DNA of 64,000 nt, taken from Vanrija pseudolonga. Taxonomy: Eukaryota > Basidiomycota > Tremellomycetes > Trichosporonales > Trichosporonaceae. Below the pieces are notes generated by a model. The model was not told where the DNA came from and made no database searches. It saw only the letters and a program-made list of their open reading frames with translations. The first letter of the stretch is position 1, and every line of letters begins with the position of its first letter. Both the position numbers and the translations under genes were made by a program. Where the stretch lies: positions 1,178,001 to 1,242,000 of the forward strand of contig NC_085852.1 of assembly GCF_020906515.1 (NCBI RefSeq). Reading direction: 5' to 3'. This document shows, piece after piece, positions 56,046 through 64,000 of this stretch.

Positions 56046-59000
56046 CTTGATCTTTTGCTGCGCGCGTGCGCGTATGCATGCAGCAACGTCGCGACGCGAC
56101 TGGCGCGTCGGTTGCTTCAATCCCTGGACAAGAAGGTCTTCGGTTGGTCGAGGAAGCAAGGTGGACCCTTTTTCGCGTATTTTTTTCGGCTTCCTCAGCC
56201 TTCTTCCGCCCAAACGCCACACTCGTCATGCCCGCAAACGCCGCCACTGTGTGCGGGCAAGCAAGTTGGCGCATACGGTATGGCGGTCGTCGGTGGGCAG
56301 GATGCATGCTATTACTGGACGATAATACCGATGGAAAGCAAGCAAGTAAGCTCTGCAAACAAACGCAGTGATGATCGACGAGGCACACACACATAGACGC
56401 AAAGTGACAAACGTGCGTGTGTAACCGCTGCGTTCCTGCGCACGTCAGCACGCAGAAGCCGCTGCGGATATGACACCGCCGATCACTGAACGCTGAGCCA
56501 AAGGCTCGCTCGCACCGCCGCCAAGTGGGCCAAGAGCCAAACAACTTGGCGGCCCACAGCCAAACTCGGCGGCCCGCAGAGGCAGCAGGACGCAGCATGT
56601 GGGCATGGTGCTGCTGCCCTATGTAGGTTAGTGGCTCACTGCGGCGGTGGTGGCAGTGGCGTGGAAGGGAGGCATGATCAGTCGGACAACCCGACCGGAC
56701 GCGCTCGCCCGAGCGAACGTGAATGCAGCAGAGGCTGCGCGCTGGGCAAGAGGAAGAGGGGCAGGCAACCAGGCAGTGGCGGGGACAAGGTTGACAAGGT
56801 AGTAGCGAGGCGGAGGCGCGGCGGGGCGCGTCGCGTCGCACGCCCACCCGACACTCGAGATTGGCTTGTGTGCGGCGCACACGGCGCACAATGAGTCGTG
56901 CTCCCTGTCGGCGTCTGCTGAGCTGCGCGGAAGCATGAGGCTATCTCACGGAGAGATCGAGTGCGACGTGTGTGTATGGCTCGGTTGTGTCTCCGTGTGT
57001 CCGAGACATGGTAGACGAGGTGTCGGATAGAGGCCGCCACGCCACATGACATGCAACCAGCCGTCGGACGAGCTGGCTGGTAGCGACCCTCCACAGGGTA
57101 CATGTTAGGGTGGTAGGGTCTTTGAGAGAGCTGCACGACCCCATATCTGGCGGCCCAGGTATGAATGAGACTGACACCCGACAAAGCCGGCCGGGCCGAC
57201 TCCCGAGCCTCACCTGGTGCGATCTGGCTGGCCTGGACTGTGCCTTCGGGACGAGCTTGGGCGAGTTAAGTATGCAAGCGAACCCAGAAACTAATTGTGG
57301 ATCTGCATGCGCATCTGCGCGCTAGACGAACGCGGCGGGAAAGAGTCGGAGAGCTGTGCAAGTTCGTAGACCGACAGACGCGTAGCAGCCTCCTTCCATG
57401 CATGGACGACGGCGCCAGCCCACCCCGCCACCGAACATGGACGCGAACACTGGGCGGCCGCCAAGGCGCGTCTGGCTGAGGCGGCGCCCGCCGCTGAGCT
57501 TGGAGCGCCACGAGACTACCGCCGCGTGCACGGACGGTGCACCCTAGCTCGCTCGCTTCGTACCAAGGAGGCTGGCTGGTTTCTTGCATGCATGCTGTCG
57601 CGTCGGTCGGAATCGCGGTCGGTCGGCACTGTCTCCGGCCCCCGTGTGCCTTCCTTTCTGGACGCCACCGCCACTGTTCCCCACCCCGAGGACCACCGTA
57701 ATGGGATAAGGGCCGGTGCAGGGCCGCCAACCCTGGCGCCACTCCGATGGTGCGAGACACGTCCACTTCGTCTGCACAAAGTACCCCGCTGCACATCGCC
57801 TAGCACGGCGCCGGCGCGCGCGTAAATCCCCCGGACGTTCCTGTACGTCGTCGCTCCTGCGGCCGGCAGTTCCTGAGCGCCAGTGCCTGCCACCCCACCC
57901 TGGGGATACCTTCTTCGCTTGGCCTGGTGGTGGTGGTGGTGGTGGTGGTGGTGGTGGTGGTGGTGGTGGTGGTGGTGGTGGTGGTGGTGGTGGCGCGGAC
58001 AGGATCACACCCAGGACGACGACGAGCCACCGACTTGGCAGGTGCTGCCGCGGCTGGCACCCCGGAAGGACGTGCACCCGTTGGCCGACCGATACAATTA
58101 AGTCGTTGGAGCCCACCGGCTCGACAATTAATTACTGGTCCAGCCCACCGGCGAGTGCCTTCAGTGCTTAACGTCCCGCTATGCTTATGGTATCGCGGAG
58201 ATAATATACGTTTCAGAGAGAGACAATGTCGTGTCGTGCGAGTGATGCAAACGGTAGTCCGTCCTCGTGCATGTCCGCATACAGAGAAGCGTTGTGAAAT
58301 GACCGCTGCTGTGCTGTCCGGTGCAGCTACATCGCCGCCCCACCCACCGCAGGCCCACCACAAGCCCACCATCCCGGTTCGTAGGTCCCTGTCAGCCCAG
58401 CAGCTCCCTAGCTCTTGGGAAGAAGTGGCCAAGAGCGGCGGTGGCCAGCTCGTCCGTTCCGCCGGTGCGTTTACCGGCGCGCCGGAATGCGCTTGATCTG
58501 GCAGTACTATGCAAGCATGCTGACCGTAACCGCATTCCGGTAGCCGACGCAGGCGGGCGGGCAGGCTGGCTCGGGTACCGTGGTCGGCTCGCTCTGCTCT
58601 GGTCAGGAAGGTTCGCACCAGATCTGCTTGGGGCCAAAGGGTGCGCATAGTCACCCCAGGGCCAGCGGCCCAAACTTTGCGCATGATACCCTCGCGTGCC
58701 GGCAGCAGCGATGATTAACTGCCAAGTCATCCTGACGCGACCGCTGACCACTCGGCGGGCTGACTCGTCATGCGGCGCGACGACGCGGCGGCCAGGAACC
58801 AGAAGGAACTGCAAGGAACTGTACTAGAGGGTGCCGTGGCGCCGCCGTGGACGTTGGTGGCGTGGCGTTCCGGACGAGTCGGCATCGACGACCCCCGACG
58901 GACCCTAGCACCCCCGCTTGGCAAGCCGATTGTGGCACTCGTCAGGATGTGGAGCGAGCCACCACCTTCGTATGTGCGCCTGGTGACAAACTTTTCTGGC

Positions 59001-59329
59001 GGCCAATGTTTGGACGCGCAACGAGTGTCCGCCGCGTCGCCGCAGCAAGGACCCGATAGGGGCGGGGGAATTAGCAGAGGGCAGAGATAGCGCGAGGGTC
59101 GATTGGCAGCGTGCAACGTTCGAAGCCCGGCGGCGTCGAGGCAAGACCAGAGAGGAAGACGAGAAGGCGAGCCCAAGGGGTGAGGCGCAGACCTTGGACC
59201 TCGATGAGGAAGAGTGGCTGTAATTGTTTGCCTTGTGGCGTGTTTATCGAGGGGACATGGAGGGGACGAGGTGTTGAGAGGACGCCTTTTTGCTCTCCTG
59301 CGGGACTTCCCCCCCGCTTGCCAGTCCGA
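56046..59329. other. 3.3 kb gene-poor region
   Basis: The largest gap in the window. Long open frames on both strands are Arg/Ser/Pro-rich and overlap each other, as expected by chance at this GC content. Short near-repeats such as CTTGGCGGCCCACAG and CTCGGCGGCCCGCAG occur around 56550-56580. The microsatellite at 57925 is listed separately. No RNA gene or mobile element was recognised. Confidence 0.5.
57925..57993. repeat. (TGG)23 trinucleotide microsatellite
   Basis: Twenty-three perfect TGG units in non-coding DNA. The G-rich strand could form G-quadruplex structures. Length is likely to vary among strains. Confidence 0.97.
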
Positions 59330-59335
59330 TATAAG
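59330..59335 (+). promoter_or_regulatory. TATA-like box of the CPL1-like gene
   Basis: TATAAG in the context CCGATATAAGACTC lies 55 nt upstream of the start codon at 59390, followed by a short C/T-rich leader (CCCCCATCATCTCTTCTATC). Confidence 0.55.
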
Positions 59336-59389
59336 ACTCTTGACACCCCAAAGATCTCCCCCATCATCTCTTCTATCAAATCTCCCACC

Positions 59390-60258
59390 ATGCTGTTCCG
59401 CTCGGCTGCCACTGTTGCCTTCGGTCTCCTCGGCCTCGTCGCCTCGCCCGTCCTCGCCCAGAACGAGGACACTGGCTGTATCTGTGACGGTTACGGCACC
59501 AACATCAAGTACGACAACGGCACTGTCGAGCAGGATGTGAGTTGAGCCACTGGACTGTCGAGGTCGTCGGTACTAACCCACCTCAGGAAATCCTCAAGAC
59601 GCGTTCGGAGAACGGCCTCGGATGGTGCATCAAGGACGGTGTCCTCCTCACCTCGATGCAGACCGAGATCCGTAACGGCATCAACACTCGCGTCAACAAC
59701 AACTGGATCAACGGCCCCTGGGCCATCCGCTTCTACGGCGGTATCGTCAACGGTGTCCCCAACCCCAACCCCAACCTGAACGCCATCGCCCGTACCGTCA
59801 TCAACACCATCTCGGACCTCGTCGCCCTCCAGCACCCCGACTGCACGGCCACGTACCCCGCCGACGGCAACTTCCTCCCCGTCGCCTGTGAGCCCCTGTG
59901 CTCGTGGACTTGCGCGCCCGGCTTCGAGCAGTGCGGCGACAAGGCATGCATCGACCCCGCGACCCAGGCCTGCCCCTCGGGCTTCCCCGTCTCCAAGCTC
60001 CGCCGCTCTGAGCCCGCTTGCCCCGTCGGCGCCACCGTCTGCCCCACCTCCACCGGCGGATGGGAGTGCCTCAACACTGCCTCCAACCTTGAGGCCTGCG
60101 GTGGCTGCCCCGGCACCGAGGGCTCGGTCGACTGCTCGGCCCTCCCCGGCGTCGCTGACGTCGCGTGCCGCTCCTCGCAGTGTGTTGCCTCGCGCTGCAA
60201 CCGCGGCTTCACCCTCAAGGCCGGCGTCTGCGTTCCCAGCCCCAAGCGTTTCTGGTAG
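59390..60258 (+). CDS. secreted cysteine-rich CPL1-like protein
   Basis: MLFRSAATVAFGLLGLVASP plus VLAQNEDTG is a clear signal peptide. A region with NGLGWCIKDGVLLTSMQTEI and NNNWINGPWAIRFYGG follows, then Cys-rich CSWTCAPGFEQCGDKACID. The C-terminal domain CLNTASNLEACGGCPGTEG, then DCSALPGVADVACRSSQC and ASRCNRGFTLKAGVC, is the CPL1/PriA-like domain widespread in basidiomycetes. In Cryptococcus neoformans Cpl1 is a secreted, capsule-associated protein that acts on host immunity; that role need not apply here. One intron (after VEQD, 59537-59586 approx.). It ends PSPKRFW. Preferred codons are strongly C-ending, suggesting high expression. Confidence 0.86.
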
Positions 60259-62814
60259 ACGTAGACAGTCGTATAGCAGCAGCAGCCTCTCCTCCATTAT
60301 TTTAGCATAGATTTGATAGAACACGGACATTTCGCGGCCACTATTACATAGGCCGGCGCCTCCCCCCACGTTCTTTTTACCATGGTTTCTTGGGCTATCA
60401 CTATAGCGTTCATACTCATGCATTAACATTTTCGATACTTGATCAAACTGCTCTGATTCGCTGACCGCGTTATGGCTAACCTCTAACGTGCTGACTGGAC
60501 AGGAATGTCCTGCTGACAGCGCTGCTTGAGGTCAAGTACAAGTGGCGCTCATCCACACCCGCCACACGACGGGACGAACCAAGGGAGAGCGAACTAACCA
60601 CTGGACGACGGCGAATGAACGATATCCAACGCAGACAAAGCTACACGCTGGAAGACGGCGAATGCACCCATGCACCACGGGCCGGGCAAGACGACACAAG
60701 CCAGGCTACACGTTGGAACTCGGCGAATGCTCTCAGCGCGATTGGTCTTCACACCAACACACATAACAGTCACGTGCCTCACCAGGGCGACGCGACGCGT
60801 CAATTGTATCAGTCGGCGTCTTCCCTCGCGAATCAATTCAACGCGCCTCGGCGTAGAATTCAGCCCACGCTTCGGCGTAGAAGCGTCTGCACGGCGGCTT
60901 TCTACGCTGATCCGATCCAGGGCCGGGGATGCGACGCCGACGACGAGACCGACGCCGGCGTGCCTCGGCGGTCGGTGGTGGTCGCCACGGCGTGCGCCCA
61001 ACCGGCGCCGTGGGGCGCGAAGGTGCCATGCCGCCGCCGCTGAGCACGCCAGCCACACCTCGCGGTACAGAATGGGTTCCCGAAGCTCAACACCGCACGG
61101 TCGAATGAACAGCGATGCATTCTACGCCGTGGCGCCGTGATGCGGACACTCGGTGCGGGCTTCGCTTGCGACCACCAGTCGCATGTCCGCCGACCGCCGA
61201 CCGCTGCATCGTGCCAGATCTGCTAGCGCGTGGTGCTGCCCGCTCTGTCCTGAGCATTCAATGTGTACCGCCGACGCCGACGCCGACGCTGGAGTGGGCT
61301 GTGCGTGGGCTCGGCTGGCCGTGATGGTGTCTCGCGGGGATGCTGACGGAACTAATCTGACCTGATGACCAAGTACCATCGGCACGAGGAAGACGACTGG
61401 AACAAGTCCAACTTTGGCCAAGTCAACTACCGCATCCACAACCTGGCCATGGCACCAAGCATGCATCACTCAACCGACACGTCTACACCCTCGTCATGGA
61501 CGTCCCACCCCGTCAGCGACCATGACGCATCGCCGCGCTCCACCCAGGGCTGGGAACACTGCCCCCACCCTGCTAATGCTGCGGCGGGGATCTGCCAAGT
61601 GCGCGGACGGAACATTACACCCAGAGCCAGGGTGGTCTCTCGCAGCCGTGCACTGCACTGCCTGCCTGCCTGCCGGGGTGGTGTGAGTGTGCTGCCCGTG
61701 TCCAAAGCCATCATCCATCCTTCCACTGCCTTGAGCTTGGCTGTGCGTGTGAGTGCGTGCGTCTGCCCCGCCTGCACGTCGCACGTGCAGACGCGTCGAG
61801 TGAGCCAAGAAAAGTGGGATCCAAAAGTTTGGGTCTGCCTGTTCGTAAGGTGCGCCGTAACATTCCTTCGTCATTGCTGCTGCTGCCTTCCTTCGGCCTT
61901 TCCACCCCGACCCCCCTCTTTGTTCTTTGAGTGTCCACTCTGCAAGGTCCGGGGGGGCCCGCCAGCAGTCAGCACCAGTTCTCACTGTGGGCCCACCTTG
62001 TTCTGGACCAGCTCCATTCAGGACATTGCTAATTCAGAGGACCACCCCCCAGTATTACAATGGTGCCGCGGAATCAAATTTGGCGCGGGTAGGGGTCAGG
62101 TCGCGTGCGTATGACGACGCTTTTAGCTGCTAGCTGGAGCTTTTGCCGCGCGCGTCTGTCTCTGCGAGCAAGCTAGAATTTGCTGCTGCTGCTGCTGCTG
62201 CGGCCAGCTGCGGGGGTGGAGGTCTTTCAACCAGGTGGCTTTGGGGGTTTTGGGTGGCCATCATGCATTACAGCGGCTCGTGCATTCTTTCGACCTCAAC
62301 TCTGCTCCATTGTCGTGCATACACGCGCAACGACTACAACAACAAGGGGACATTGACAATAACAACGACCACCTCGACTCTCACCTTCTCTTTGTATCAG
62401 TGACGATCCGACACACGCGCCTTGGCCGCGTTCCCCGCGTCGTAACAACACGACGACTACACTGCCCGCCAAGGTTTACAACACCAGACACCGCCCCCTC
62501 CAGTGTCCCCCACCCTGGCAACACCCACCTCCACGCGTAGAGTCCAACTCACGGCCTTTGTTCAACCCCCCTCGAGTCTCCCGGTCCATCGTTGTCTCTT
62601 CTCTTGCATACAGTACTCTCAATCAAGCATCCCAATAGACATTTATACATTCCACATCCACATCCACGACGGAGCGCCGGCAACGAGCAGGTCTCTTGCC
62701 CCATTCCACATCGCGCCCGGGACGACCCCCCACTTCCACGCCGTCACGCAAGGACGCTCGTTCTCAAGATAACGCACAGTCTTCCCTCTTGACACCACCA
62801 CAACCACCACCACC
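60259..62814. other. 2.6 kb gene-poor region and CSC1 leader
   Basis: Between the CPL1-like gene and the CSC1-like gene. It includes degenerate direct repeats (60592-60732), CGGCGTAGAA motifs at about 60848 and 60873 facing TTCTACGC at about 60900 and 61119, and a GCT/GCTGCT run near 62180. The last 500 bp form a C-rich leader. No gene was recognised. Confidence 0.45.
60592..60732 (+). repeat. three degenerate direct repeats of about 27 bp
   Basis: Units of the type GCTACACGYTGGAAnnCGGCGAATGC begin near 60592, 60640 and 60705. The last two differ at few positions; the first is more diverged. They lie in non-coding DNA. Confidence 0.7.
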
Positions 62815-64000
62815 ATGTCCACCGATGCCAACGACGCCCTCCTCGAGGCCTTCAAGCTGCGAAACGAAGCCCTCGGCGGCACAGCCAAGGGTATCGCCGT
62901 CCAGATTGGCTTGATGAGTGGTATCTCGGTACGTCGGGATGGCACGCGTCAGAAGAAGCACAGGAAACTAACGGCACAGGTCGCAACCGTGCTCGCATTC
63001 TCGTTCCTTCGGCCACGAGATACCAAGGTGTACGCGCCCAAGGTGAGGCGGGCCCGTGTGCTCGCAGCGCGGGTGACTGACAGATCCAGGTCAAGTACCA
63101 GATGGCGCCGCCGCAGAACCCACTCGATGACCCAGACTACGAACCGCCTCCACCGCCAGTATCAAACGGCCTGTTTGCATGGCTCAGCCCCGTCGTCAAT
63201 GTCAAGGAACATGATATGATCGCCAACATTGGTCTCGACGCCGCGACATTCCTTCGCTTTGTTAGAATGCTCCGGACGACGTTCATCTTCGTGTCCATCT
63301 TCGCCGCCGGACTTCTCGCTGTTGACGTTATCTACAACCTCAAGTACTTGCCGAGCGCGAACCGCACCATCTTGACGACCATCACACTCCAGAATGTCAA
63401 AGGCTCCTGGGTGTGGCCTGCCCTCGGCGTCAGCTACTGCATCAGTACGTCATTTTCAACCTATTATCGCTGACGCCCCCAAGACTTCATCGTCATGTTC
63501 CTTGTCTGGCGCAACTGGCAGGCAATGGTCCAGTTACGACAGACGTGGTTCCGGTCACCTGGGTACCAGTCAAAGGTCAACTCGCGTACTCTGATGATCA
63601 CCCGAGTCCCGAAGCAGTACCGCAGCGACGAGGGTGTCATTCACCTCCTTACGCAGCTCAAACTCGATGGCATCAAGATCGCCAACAGCATCGAGAACGC
63701 GTCAGTCGGCCGTCGACTGGGAGACTTCCCTCACCTAGTCGACGAACACAACGAAGCAGTCAAGGATCTCGAAAAGGTCCTATGCAAGTACCTCAAGGGC
63801 GGCAAAATGGCTAGCAAGCGGCCAATGATGCGCATTGGAGGCTTCATGGGCATGGGAGGGAAGAAGCACGATGCTATCGATTACCTCGCCAAGCAGATCA
63901 AGTTCCTCCGTGACAAGGTCGACCAGCAGCGCCAGTACATTGACTCTCTTATTCGCCAGGTCAAGTCGGCGAAGAAGGGCGGGCGTCCACCTCCCCGCAT
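62815..64000 (+). CDS. CSC1/OSCA/TMEM63-type channel, 5' part only
   Basis: The gene runs off the window. It starts MSTDANDALLEAFKLRNEAL after a long leader. A first membrane segment (IAVQIGLMSGISVATVLAFS) is joined across an intron to FLRPRDTKVYAPK. The family block follows: PPPPVSNGLFAWLSPVVNVK then EHDMIANIGLDAATFLRFVR and further membrane spans (FIFVSIFAAGLLAVDVIYNL; GVSYCINFIVMFLVWRNW). SRTLMITRVPKQYRSDEG is the RNA-recognition-like cytosolic segment, followed by the charged helical region (AIDYLAKQIKFLRDKVDQQR). Proteins of this family are calcium-permeable, osmosensitive or mechanosensitive channels. Three introns are seen. Confidence 0.88.

Noticed and set aside
55978-56889. A 303-codon minus-strand frame ending with GFEPRTTP-like sequence
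   Set aside because: Its 3' end is the antisense of the tRNA-Pro T arm, which is a known source of false frames of this form. The rest has no domain.
57544-58684. Long frames with poly-Pro, poly-Thr or poly-Val runs around the TGG repeat
   Set aside because: All homopolymer runs are simply translations of the (TGG)n repeat, and flanks show no conservation.

Overview
The window reads as nuclear DNA of a basidiomycete yeast, most likely a tremellomycete of the Trichosporonales type. The evidence is GC-rich sequence, short introns (about 35-60 nt) with GTGAGT/GTGGGT donors and CTGAC/CTAAC branch sites a few bases before the acceptor, several introns per gene, and closest family resemblances to basidiomycete proteins (CPL1-type secreted protein, DASH subunit, Zn2Cys6 factor). 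The genus is an inference; I cannot test it from this sequence alone.

From 1 to 47 kb lies a compact, conserved core. Genes mostly alternate between divergent pairs sharing 240-830 bp promoters and convergent pairs 110-240 bp apart. In order: THG1 (-), mitochondrial bL31m (+), a SWIB/DEK_C protein (-), COX15 (-), NAA10 (+), AFG2 (-), a CHFR-like RING/PBZ ubiquitin ligase (+), a Zn2Cys6 transcription factor (+), SNRNP27 (-), THOC1 (+), a doubtful small ORF (-), OAC1 (+), UPF1 (-), ATP12 (+), a nitrilase-superfamily hydrolase (-), an ABHD12-like serine hydrolase (+), an NmrA-like reductase (-), a Sac2/INPP5F-type phosphoinositide phosphatase (-), a protein tyrosine phosphatase (-), MCR1 (+), DAD3 (-), the lipin PAH1 (+) and a Yip1-family protein (-). 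Themes are mitochondrial function (bL31m, COX15, OAC1, ATP12, MCR1), RNA metabolism (THG1, AFG2, SNRNP27, THOC1, UPF1) and lipid or phosphoinositide turnover (ABHD12-like, Sac2-like, PAH1).

From about 47 to 62.8 kb the layout changes to a gene-poor, accessory-looking stretch. It has a minus-strand array of three F-box-like paralogues in different states (one intact, one a 5' fragment, one disrupted), a secreted protein with a calpain-like Cys-His-Asn domain on a proline-rich and TPEPTTT-repeat stalk, an intron-containing tRNA-Pro(AGG), a (TGG)23 microsatellite, and a secreted cysteine-rich CPL1-like protein. At the right edge the core resumes with the 5' part of a CSC1/OSCA-type membrane channel gene.

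No rRNA, CRISPR array or recognisable transposon or retroelement was found. All splice structures were inferred by eye from splice motifs, reading-frame continuity and family conservation.
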